Made by a program: the position numbers and the translations under genes. DNA of 64,000 bases, from the NCBI RefSeq assembly GCF_000160835.1, contig NZ_GG700732.1:93253-157252 (forward strand), written 5' to 3'. This stretch comes from Limosilactobacillus antri DSM 16041 (GTDB lineage: Bacteria; Bacillota; Bacilli; Lactobacillales; Lactobacillaceae). Below are positions 57,334 to 64,000 of the stretch, piece by piece; the first letter of the stretch is position 1, and each line of letters opens with the position of its first letter. The notes under the pieces were generated by a model, which ran no database searches, had not been told where the DNA came from, and was given only the letters and a program-made list of their open reading frames with translations.

Positions 57334-58557
57334 CTACCCGCGTTGACGGCGGGGCCGCAAGACAAGCAGGATAACCACCATGTTGATCAGCAGGGTCAGT
57401 CCAGTAACCGCAAAGACCATCGGGTAGCTGAACAGGCCGGAAATCACTGAACCGATAAGTGACCCCATCACCGCGCCGACCGCTTGGAAAGACTGGTTAA
57501 CGCTGAAAATCCGGCCAAACGCTTCCGCGGGAACGTCCAAGGTGAGGACAGTCTGGATCGCCGGATTGAGGGCGGCGTTGGCGAGGCCCAGCAGGAAGCG
57601 CCAAAAAGCTAGTGACCAGGCAGAGTGGGTAAAGGTCATCGGGATGAACAGTACAAAGGCCACCATTAAGCCCGTTCGCAGGACGACTTTGGGGCCGATT
57701 CGGTCCATCGTGTGGCCGACTTTCGAGGCGGCAATTAGGGTTCCAAGTCCCGGCGTAGCGGCCACAATTCCGGCAACCAGCGCCACGTTACCTTGGTTAT
57801 GCATCAGGGACTTAACGTAGAGACTGATGATCGGCGTAATCGACATTGACGAAGAGATAACCACCATGGTTGTGAAGAACATGGCGATAATCACACCCGG
57901 GTTGTCCAATTCTTGGAAGATTTGACGCAGCGGCTTCATCTTTTCTTTTTTGATCGGTTTAAAGTGTTCCTTGGCTAAGAAGGAAGTACCAACGAAATTT
58001 AAGAACATCAAACCACCGGTGATGAAGAACGGGATGCGGTAGCCAAAGGCCCCCGAAAGGATCCCGCCGAGGAGCGGGCCAACCAGGTTGCCGGCCACCC
58101 CAGCAGTTGCCATGGCGGACATTACCCAGCCAGAGTGGGAACGAGGCGTTTCACCCGCCATCAGGGCCGTGGCGTTATTGATGTAACCCGAAAAGGCGCC
58201 CTGAAGAAAGCGGAGGCCGATAATCATCCAGACGTTTTGTGCGAGGCCCACACAGAAAATGGTGATGGCCATGACGCCGGCTGCCCGCATACACATCAGC
58301 TTCCGGCCCTTGCGATCCGCCAGGTTTCCCCACAGTGGGGAGACGATTGCCTGACTGATGAAGGTTGCCGCAAAGGCCAGCCCCGAGTAAATGTTTAACT
58401 GGAAGCGGGAAAAATTCCCCAATTCGTTAATGAATAGTGAAATAAACGGCATGGTCATCGAATAGCCGGCCCCCGTAATAAAGGAACCCAGCCACATGGT
58501 GTAAAAGGTGCGGTGCCAGCCGCTTGGGTAATGTTCTTCCTGTTCGCTTGTTGCCAT
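57334..58557 (-). CDS. MFS multidrug exporter, 12-helix (DHA1) type
   Basis: A proton-driven efflux pump of the major facilitator superfamily, about 407 residues and 12 helices. WGNLADRKGRKLMCMRA is the A-loop motif between helices 2 and 3, and GNLVGPLLGGILSGAFGYRIPFF is motif C of antiporters. It resembles the TetA/MdtG group; substrate unknown. Two Met starts are possible: 58569 is only one base from GGAGGA, 58557 is 13 bases away, so the latter is preferred weakly. It lies 48 bases after the next exporter and may share its transcript. Confidence 0.85.
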   Translation of the reverse strand: MATSEQEEHYPSGWHRTFYTMWLGSFITGAGYSMTMPFISLFINELGNFSRFQLNIYSGLAFAATFISQAIVSPLWGNLADRKGRKLMCMRAAGVMAITIFCVGLAQNVWMIIGLRFLQGAFSGYINNATALMAGETPRSHSGWVMSAMATAGVAGNLVGPLLGGILSGAFGYRIPFFITGGLMFLNFVGTSFLAKEHFKPIKKEKMKPLRQIFQELDNPGVIIAMFFTTMVVISSSMSITPIISLYVKSLMHNQGNVALVAGIVAATPGLGTLIAASKVGHTMDRIGPKVVLRTGLMVAFVLFIPMTFTHSAWSLAFWRFLLGLANAALNPAIQTVLTLDVPAEAFGRIFSVNQSFQAVGAVMGSLIGSVISGLFSYPMVFAVTGLTLLINMVVILLVLRPRRQRG

Positions 58558-58605
58558 CTTATTCGCCATCTCCTCCAGAGGTAATCCTGCTTATTGTAAC
58601 AGAAA

Positions 58606-59967
58606 TCAGGACCGCTTACTAATCGATAGGTAGTGGCCAAAGGTGATGAGCATCAGGAAAATCAGGATGACCGTAATCCACATTGCTAAGCGGATCCCCA
58701 TGACCAGCTGCTGGGGAATTCCGGAAATAACCACCAGCATGGTGACCGATACGGCTCCCGCCACCTGGCGCAGGGTATTGTTGAGTGCCGTCCCGTGGCT
58801 GTTTTCTGCCTGGGAAAGAGCGGAGAACGCTTCGGAAAGGGCCGGACTAAAAACAAAGGCGTTACCGATCATCCGTACGGCGTAGGCGAGTGTTAGGACC
58901 ATAATTGAAGAATGAGCTGAAATCGTCACCAGAGGATAGGACGCCGCAATCATCAGGAGCCCGCCGGTAATAATCAGCCACTTGGGGCCGTACTGGTCGT
59001 AAAGCCGGCCGATGTAGGAGGCGGCCAGGCCATTACAAATTGCCCCCGGCAAAAGGACCAGCCCGGAAGCAAAGCTGCCCATTTTTAGGACGTTCTCGGT
59101 AAAGATGGGGATCAACTGCTCGGTTCCCAAGAGGATCATGAAGGCAAAAATACCGACCAGGGTCATTAAGCGAAAGGACGAATATTTAAAAATCTGGACC
59201 TTTAGCATCGGGTTAGCTAAATGGAGCTGCCGGCAAACGAAGAGGGCAATGATAATCAACCCGCTGCCGAGCATTAGCCAGCCGGCAACGGGGCTGATTT
59301 CAAAGACCGTTAAGCTGCCCAGGGCCAGTCCCGAACCCACCAGTGAGATAAAGACGGACAGGTAGTCAACCTTAATCTTGCGCGGGGTAGAGAAGTTTTG
59401 CAGCTTAAAGTAGCCGATGATAAAGACGAGGACCATGAATGGTAAAACGATAATAAATAGCCACCGCCAGGGGAGTACTTGGAGAATGAACCCGGCGAGG
59501 GTGGGGCCGAGTGCGGGCGCCGTAGAAATAACCAGGCTGGAAAGGCCCAAAATTGCCCCACGCTTTTCAATTGGGTAGATGGAAATCATGGTGGTCATTT
59601 GAAACGACATAAGCATCCCGCTGGCGGCCGCTTGAATTAACCGGGCGCTGAGGAGGGAATAGAAGTTCGTGGCTAAACAGCCGATTACAGTGCCGATGAT
59701 AAAGGCCCCAATTGTCCAGAGGAAGACCTGCCGGTTGGTAAACTTATCGTAGAGGTTGGACGAGAGCGGGGTCACGATCCCGATAATCAGGGTGTAACCG
59801 GTAGTCAGCCACTGGACGGCGTTTAGGGACACGTGGAGTTCGTGCTCAATTACCGGTAGGGCGGTGACCATCATCGTCTGACTGGCTAGGCTGACGAAGG
59901 CTGACAGGAGGAGGATGGCGGTAATGAGCCGGCGGGTTTGCGGGCTAATGGTAGTTGCTTGGGTCAC
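58606..59967 (-). CDS. MFS drug exporter, DHA2 (EmrB/QacA-like) type
   Basis: 453 residues with about 14 hydrophobic segments. LASQTMMVTALPVIEHELH is the DHA2 helix-1 pattern, FTNRQVFLWTIGAF takes the motif A place, and TAPALGPTLAGFILQVLPWRWLF is the motif C antiporter signature. Substrate unknown. It reads toward the second exporter; the pair of adjacent MFS pumps suggests a shared detoxification role. No regulator gene is adjacent. Confidence 0.87.
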   Translation of the reverse strand: MTQATTISPQTRRLITAILLLSAFVSLASQTMMVTALPVIEHELHVSLNAVQWLTTGYTLIIGIVTPLSSNLYDKFTNRQVFLWTIGAFIIGTVIGCLATNFYSLLSARLIQAAASGMLMSFQMTTMISIYPIEKRGAILGLSSLVISTAPALGPTLAGFILQVLPWRWLFIIVLPFMVLVFIIGYFKLQNFSTPRKIKVDYLSVFISLVGSGLALGSLTVFEISPVAGWLMLGSGLIIIALFVCRQLHLANPMLKVQIFKYSSFRLMTLVGIFAFMILLGTEQLIPIFTENVLKMGSFASGLVLLPGAICNGLAASYIGRLYDQYGPKWLIITGGLLMIAASYPLVTISAHSSIMVLTLAYAVRMIGNAFVFSPALSEAFSALSQAENSHGTALNNTLRQVAGAVSVTMLVVISGIPQQLVMGIRLAMWITVILIFLMLITFGHYLSISKRS

Positions 59968-60110
59968 GTTCAGGAATTCCTTTCTGTAATTAAATTACCA
60001 TTCCAATTTACCACTGTGATTTGGACATTTCTAATTAAAATTAGATAATGGGCGGTTGGCGTGATTATCTGGTATCATATTCAGTGATGAGAAAAAGGAG
60101 GAATCGCGGC

Positions 60111-60965
60111 TTGAGAACACGAATTGCAGTTTTTTCGGATGTTCACGGAAACTTCAACGCTTTTGCGGCGATGTATCAAGATAGTCAAAAGCAAAACGTT
60201 GACCAGTATTGGTTTGTCGGGGACCTGCTGATGCCGGGCCCGAGTGTGCAGAAAGTTTGGAACCTATTTGAGAAGATGGCCCCGCAAGTAGTTGTCCGCG
60301 GTAATTGGGATGACCTGGTTGTGCGGGGCGCCCGGGGACTGATGGATACTGATAAGCCCTCCCACGTTTACTTTGCCCGGCTAGCCCAATACGTTGCCCG
60401 GCACGGGTCCGCAGACTTAATTGATAATTTGGCCAGCTGGCCCCTCCACGTGACGAAGCAGGTGGGGCCGTTAAACTTCGGGATTTCTCATAACCTGCCG
60501 GAGCTGAATATGGGGCAGGACCTCTTTCCGACGAAGCCGACTGCCAACTTTGACCGGCTCTTTACGGCCGCCAGTGACCAGGCGGTTGACGTTGCCATTT
60601 ACGCCCATGTCCACCACCAGCTGCTGCGCTATGCTAATGATGAGCGGGTTATTTTGAACCCGGGAGCGGTGGGGGAGCCGTTTAATCATTGGTCAGCCCT
60701 CCAACATGACCTGCGGGCGCACTACCTGATCCTAGAAGTGGATGACCAGGGCCTGGCTGAAACCAGCTTTCGGCACGTCAATTATGATCGTGCGGCAGAA
60801 AGTGCCCGGGCCCAAAGCGATGCTGTTCCTTACGCAGAACTTTACCAGCGGATGATGAAGACGGGGCTAGCCTATACCCATGATGATGAATTGCTTCGCC
60901 AGTTTAATGAGCGTTACCATTACGCGGATGAGTACCGGCAATTCGCGGCTACCAAGTTGCGGTAA
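60111..60965 (+). CDS. Metallophosphoesterase (YfcE/MJ0936-like)
   Basis: 284 residues. RIAVFSDVHGNFNAF has the first metal motif, WFVGDLLMPGP the second, VVRGNWDD the third, and ISHN and YAHVHHQLL the last two. The motif order and GNWDD fit the small phosphodiesterases of the DUF2233-unrelated YfcE group. The substrate is not known. TTG 60111 is chosen because AAGGAGG is nine bases before it, although the frame is open upstream to an ATG at 60048. Confidence 0.87.
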   Translation: MRTRIAVFSDVHGNFNAFAAMYQDSQKQNVDQYWFVGDLLMPGPSVQKVWNLFEKMAPQVVVRGNWDDLVVRGARGLMDTDKPSHVYFARLAQYVARHGSADLIDNLASWPLHVTKQVGPLNFGISHNLPELNMGQDLFPTKPTANFDRLFTAASDQAVDVAIYAHVHHQLLRYANDERVILNPGAVGEPFNHWSALQHDLRAHYLILEVDDQGLAETSFRHVNYDRAAESARAQSDAVPYAELYQRMMKTGLAYTHDDELLRQFNERYHYADEYRQFAATKLR

Positions 60966-61090
60966 AGCAAATTGCTTGCAAATGGTCAGTCAATGTCAGA
61001 TAATTTAATAGAATAGTTTTCGCAAATGTTGATTTTAGCTGTTGGTCGTTACTGTTTATAATCACTATTAATAAGGAGATAACAACTTAT

Positions 61091-61360
61091 ATGGCAAAAA
61101 AATCTAAGATTGCTAAATTACATCATCAGGAAGCACTGGTGAAGAAGTATGCCGCTAAGCGCAAGGAGTTAAAGGCGCAGGGCGATTACATCGCCTTATC
61201 GAAGCTGCCGCGCAACTCGAGTGCCGTTCGTCTCCACAACCGGGACCGGTACGATGGCCGCCCCCATGCCTATATGCGTAAATTCGGGATGTCACGGATT
61301 AAATTCCGCAACCTGGCACATAAGGGTCAGATTCCTGGGGTGCGGAAAGCTAGTTGGTAA
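61091..61360 (+). CDS. rpsN: 30S ribosomal protein S14, zinc-independent form
   Basis: 89 residues, [21 protein letters not shown] and [30 protein letters not shown] (in part). None of the four zinc cysteines of the usual S14 is present, so this is the C-minus form that replaces the zinc form when zinc is short. It stands alone, outside the ribosomal-protein cluster. TATAAT lies at about 61056-61061 and AAGGAG before the ATG. No Zur box was recognised. Confidence 0.95.
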   Translation: MAKKSKIAKLHHQEALVKKYAAKRKELKAQGDYIALSKLPRNSSAVRLHNRDRYDGRPHAYMRKFGMSRIKFRNLAHKGQIPGVRKASW

Positions 61361-61464
61361 GCTTCCGCTCTGAAGGCTGGGAATTAGCCTAACTTCGTAA
61401 CTGCTTCATAGCGACAACGCAACAGCTGCCTAGTTAGCCTTGTGCTAGCTGTATGCCGAAAGAT

Positions 61465-61506
61465 AAAATCCCCAAATCAGCTCTTCAGCTAATTTGGGGA
61501 TTTTTA
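61465..61506 (+). terminator. Terminator after rpsN
   Basis: AAAATCCCCAAAT (61465-61477) with ATTTGGGGATTTT (61492-61504), followed by T and A. Confidence 0.85.
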
Positions 61507-61511
61507 AAATT

Positions 61512-61526
61512 TTAGAATTATTCTAA
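61512..61526 (+). promoter_or_regulatory. PerR box upstream of ahpC
   Basis: TTAGAAT-T-ATTCTAA is a perfect 7-1-7 palindrome and close to the PerR consensus TTATAATNATTATAA. It lies seven bases upstream of the -35 element. Confidence 0.7.
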
Positions 61527-61533
61527 AAAGGCC

Positions 61534-61561
61534 TTGATTAATTTGCAAAGGCGGTTATACT
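61534..61561 (+). promoter_or_regulatory. ahpC promoter
   Basis: TTGATT at 61534-61539, 16 bases, TATACT at 61556-61561, ahead of ahpC by about 45 bases. Confidence 0.7.
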
Positions 61562-61573
61562 TATAAGTGTAGT

Positions 61574-61588
61574 TAAGAACAATTCTAA
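61574..61588 (+). promoter_or_regulatory. Second PerR-like box
   Basis: TAAGAACAATTCTAA matches the first box at 12 of 15 positions and keeps the right half-site in full. It lies just downstream of the transcription start, so PerR bound at both sites could bracket the promoter. Confidence 0.5.
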
Positions 61589-61605
61589 TTAAGGAGAGGA
61601 TAGCT

Positions 61606-62169
61606 ATGAATTTTGTTGGTCACGAGATTGAAGATTTCAAGGTTAACGCATACCAAGATGGTGAAACTAAGGAAGTAACGAAGGCGGACGTACTTGGCAA
61701 GTGGAGTATTTTCTTCTTTTACCCAGCAGACTTTTCATTTGTCTGCCCAACTGAGCTGGAAGCCCTACAAGATGAGTATGAGAACTTTAAGCAGGCGGAC
61801 GCGGAAATCTACTCCGTATCAGAGGATACCGAATTTGTCCACAAGGCATGGGCAGAAGCTTCAGAAAAGATTGGTAAGATTAAGTACCACATGTTAGCCG
61901 ACCCTGCTGGTAAACTGGCCCGGATGTTCGACGTCCTGGATGAAGACGCCGGACAAGCTTACCGGGGTGTCTTTATCGTTGACCCAGATGGCAAGATCCA
62001 ATCCTACACGATTAACAATATGGGAATTGGCCGGAGCGCTGCGGAAATTCTGCGGACCCTTCAGGCTGCCCAATTCGTTCGTGAACATGGCGACCGGGTT
62101 TGCCCAGCAAACTGGAAGCCAGGTCAAGATTCGATTAAGCCAAGCTTAGACCTTGTCGGCAAGTTATAA
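61606..62169 (+). CDS. ahpC: Peroxiredoxin AhpC
   Basis: Reduces hydrogen peroxide and organic peroxides. The 187 residues have the peroxidatic Cys47 in FFYPADFSFVCPTELEAL and the resolving Cys166 in HGDRVCPANW, giving a typical 2-Cys enzyme. AAGGAGAGG lies before the ATG. Its reductase gene starts 20 bases after its stop, and the promoter carries PerR boxes. Confidence 0.98.
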   Translation: MNFVGHEIEDFKVNAYQDGETKEVTKADVLGKWSIFFFYPADFSFVCPTELEALQDEYENFKQADAEIYSVSEDTEFVHKAWAEASEKIGKIKYHMLADPAGKLARMFDVLDEDAGQAYRGVFIVDPDGKIQSYTINNMGIGRSAAEILRTLQAAQFVREHGDRVCPANWKPGQDSIKPSLDLVGKL

Positions 62170-62189
62170 AGAGAAAGCTGGTGGGCGTA

Positions 62190-63845
62190 ATGGCAGATGA
62201 ACACTTATACGACCTGATTATTGTTGGTGCTGGGCCTGCAGGCTTATCTGCCGGACTGTATGCCGGTCGAGCGACCCTGGATACCCTGATCCTGGAAGGC
62301 GACACCGTTGGCGGTCAGGTCACGACGACATCAGTGGTTTATAATTATCCGGCCGTTGAAAAGGTTGACGGAACTCAGTTAATGAACCAAATGCAAAAAC
62401 AGGTAACCGACTTTGGCGTTGCCATTAAGCATGACCAGGTTGAAGAGTACCAGTTAACTGATGAGGTCAAGGTCCTGGTTGGCAAAAGCGGTCAAGAGTA
62501 CCGGGCGCGCAGCGTAATTGTGGCGACGGGTGCGCAGCCGCGCAAGGTTGGTTTTACCGGCGAAGATGAATTTCGGGGCCGGGGAGTAGCCTACTGTTCG
62601 ACTTGCGACGGTGAGTTGTTCTCTGGATTACAGATTTTTGTCGTCGGCGGTGGGTACGCAGCGGCGGAAGAAGCTGATTACCTGAGCCGCTTTGGCAAGC
62701 ATGTAACCGTGCTGGTGCGGGGCGACCATTTCAGCTGTCCACCGTTGATGGCAGCCCGGGCCCTGAATAATCCTAAGGTGTCGGTAGAGTACAACACGGA
62801 AGTCAAGCAGGTTACCGGTGACGATTATGTAACCACTGCCACCTTGGTAAATAATAAGACTGGCCAGGAAACGGTGTACCACGTTGATGACGGTGATAAC
62901 ACTTTTGGGATTTTTATCTACGTAGGAACAAAGCCGGCCACGGAGAAACTGCGGGGAATACTTGACCTTAACGACCAGGGCTATATCAAGGCCGCTGCTG
63001 ATGGGGCCACGAATCTTGCGGGAGTGTACGCTGCGGGAGATGTGATTGTTAAGGATCTCCGGCAGATCATTACCGCTGCGTCTGACGGTGCAATCGCTGC
63101 GACCGCTGCTGAGCAGTACGTGACTGCACAGAAGCAGCGGCAGGGAGTTCCAATCCATGCAGTAACGACAAAGACCGCCGCCCAGCCGGTCGGGCAGACT
63201 TCCAACTTAACTCAGCAGGAGGAGGTCAGTCCCCACCAGGGAAACTGGCTGACCCCTGAGATTGACAAGCAGCTCCAGCCGATTTTTGCGCGGCTTACTA
63301 AGTCGGTGACGTTAGAAGTAAATACTGATGGCAGCACGCTTAGTCAACAGCTCCTCAGCTTCGCAACTGAATTTGCGGACTTGACTGATAAGCTGACGGT
63401 AACGACTAAGGATGGTCAGGGCGACCTCCTCCCGTTGCTAAAGCTTCTGGACGCAGATGGTCATGATACTGGTCTGCATTATGCCGGCATTCCGACCGGT
63501 CACGAGTTGAATTCCCTTGTCCTTGGCGTTTATAACGTGGCGGGACCAGGGCAAACGATTGACCCAGCGCTGGCTGAGCGAATCAAGCACCTGCCCGCGG
63601 CCAATATCCGGATCGGGGTTTCCCTAACCTGTCACTTCTGTCCGGATGTAGTCGCAGCCTGCCAACGCATGGCGTCGCTGAATCCTGCTATTTCGGCCAC
63701 GATGATTGACCTTCAGCACTTCCCAGCCTTGCGGAAGAGCAAGAAGATTATGAGTGTTCCGGCCACGATGATTAACGATGCCCCCGTGATTTTTGGGAGC
63801 CAGTCACTCGAACAGTTAGTGACTGCTGTCGAGCAGAATAGTTAA
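62190..63845 (+). CDS. AhpF-type peroxiredoxin reductase with reversed domain order
   Basis: Passes electrons from NAD(P)H to AhpC. The 551 residues begin with a thioredoxin-reductase-like flavoprotein (residues 1-315): LIIVGAGPAGLSAGLYAGR for FAD, CSTC (Cys136, Cys139) as the redox pair, and VVGGGYAAAEEADYL for NAD(P)H. A linker of about 40 residues follows. The C-terminal part (about 360-551) is like the AhpF N-terminal double-thioredoxin domain with CHFC (Cys481, Cys484). Classical AhpF has the thioredoxin pair first. ATG 62190 is chosen over GTG 62181. Confidence 0.9.
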   Translation: MADEHLYDLIIVGAGPAGLSAGLYAGRATLDTLILEGDTVGGQVTTTSVVYNYPAVEKVDGTQLMNQMQKQVTDFGVAIKHDQVEEYQLTDEVKVLVGKSGQEYRARSVIVATGAQPRKVGFTGEDEFRGRGVAYCSTCDGELFSGLQIFVVGGGYAAAEEADYLSRFGKHVTVLVRGDHFSCPPLMAARALNNPKVSVEYNTEVKQVTGDDYVTTATLVNNKTGQETVYHVDDGDNTFGIFIYVGTKPATEKLRGILDLNDQGYIKAAADGATNLAGVYAAGDVIVKDLRQIITAASDGAIAATAAEQYVTAQKQRQGVPIHAVTTKTAAQPVGQTSNLTQQEEVSPHQGNWLTPEIDKQLQPIFARLTKSVTLEVNTDGSTLSQQLLSFATEFADLTDKLTVTTKDGQGDLLPLLKLLDADGHDTGLHYAGIPTGHELNSLVLGVYNVAGPGQTIDPALAERIKHLPAANIRIGVSLTCHFCPDVVAACQRMASLNPAISATMIDLQHFPALRKSKKIMSVPATMINDAPVIFGSQSLEQLVTAVEQNS

Positions 63846-63865
63846 ACGGCGATTATATTAATAGT

Positions 63866-63995
63866 GAGAGAGTGGGACAGAACTAGCTTGCCTAGTTCGT
63901 AGTCCCACCTCCGCAAGCGCAAATAGGGTTCCAGAGTTCGGCTTTACCGAGCACTGGAACCCATTTGCGTACTGCGCCGTTCGTATTTTATCTAA
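63866..63995 (+). repeat. GTGGGACAG intergenic hairpin element, copy 2
   Basis: Begins GAGTGGGACAGAACTAGCT. Hairpin 1 is GGGACAGAACTAG (63874-63886) with CTAGTTC then TAGTCCC (63892-63906). Hairpin 2 is CGCAAAT-A-GGGTTCCAG (63918-63934) with CTGGAACCC-ATTTGCG (63954-63969). The second hairpin differs from that of copy 1, while the first is almost the same. The element may run beyond the window. Confidence 0.7.
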
Positions 63996-64000
63996 GCTAA

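Overview
This window is a chromosomal segment of a heterofermentative lactobacillus, most likely a higher-GC Limosilactobacillus (the L. fermentum/oris/pontis side of the genus). The basis is the gene order (lexA-ynzC-yneF, rpsB-tsf-pyrH-frr-uppS-cdsA-rseP-proS-polC, rimP-nusA-ylxR-ylxQ-infB-rbfA-truB-ribF, hrcA-grpE-dnaK-dnaJ-lepA), the use of mevalonate-pathway HMG-CoA synthase, and codon use rich in CGG, GCC and CTG. A species name cannot be fixed from the sequence alone.

Layout. 1-1.5 kb: two unrecognised, overlapping genes, the first cut by the window edge. 1.5-7.1 kb: two very small genes on the minus strand, then uvrC, obg, rnz and a short-chain dehydrogenase. 7.1-10.7 kb: recJ, apt and a membrane-anchored unknown. 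10.8-16.2 kb: tRNA-Ser(CGA), a two-domain RNase H, mvaS, lexA with ynzC and yneF, plsC, and the trmN6-like/yazA pair. 16.2-28.8 kb: translation and envelope genes from rpsB to polC, with an RNA leader before rpsB. 28.9-34.6 kb: sbcD and sbcC under a LexA box, then an amino-acid permease whose only workable start codon is ATT. 34.6-41.7 kb: the nusA-infB operon with a leader attenuator, then truB and ribF. 42.1-49.0 kb: the heat-shock operon under a CIRCE element, then lepA.

49.0-53.6 kb is different. It is visibly AT-richer (about 38% GC in a hand-counted line of acnA, against about 53% in a line of polC) and carries a complete aconitase gene followed by an AEC-family (malate/malonate-type) permease. 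This looks like acquired cargo for handling di- and tricarboxylic acids in a genus that normally lacks most of the citric-acid cycle. 53.6-64 kb returns to host composition: a GTGGGAC-type intergenic hairpin repeat, a small unknown, a LexA-boxed DEDDh exonuclease, a secreted unknown, a TMEM175-like channel, a CcpA-boxed glycerol facilitator, two MFS exporters, a metallophosphoesterase, zinc-independent S14, and a PerR-boxed ahpC with a peroxiredoxin reductase whose domain order is the reverse of classical AhpF. A second copy of the hairpin repeat closes the window.

Three strong LexA boxes occur here: before lexA itself, sbcDC, and the DEDDh exonuclease. Together they suggest a DNA-damage response in which nucleases, rather than a cell-division inhibitor, are the visible targets; no yneA-like gene lies beside lexA. 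I see no CRISPR array, prophage, intact insertion sequence or recognisable defence system. The items most worth a second look are the aconitase/AEC island, the SOS-controlled exonuclease, the ATT-initiated permease, the domain-reversed AhpF and the GTGGGAC repeat family.
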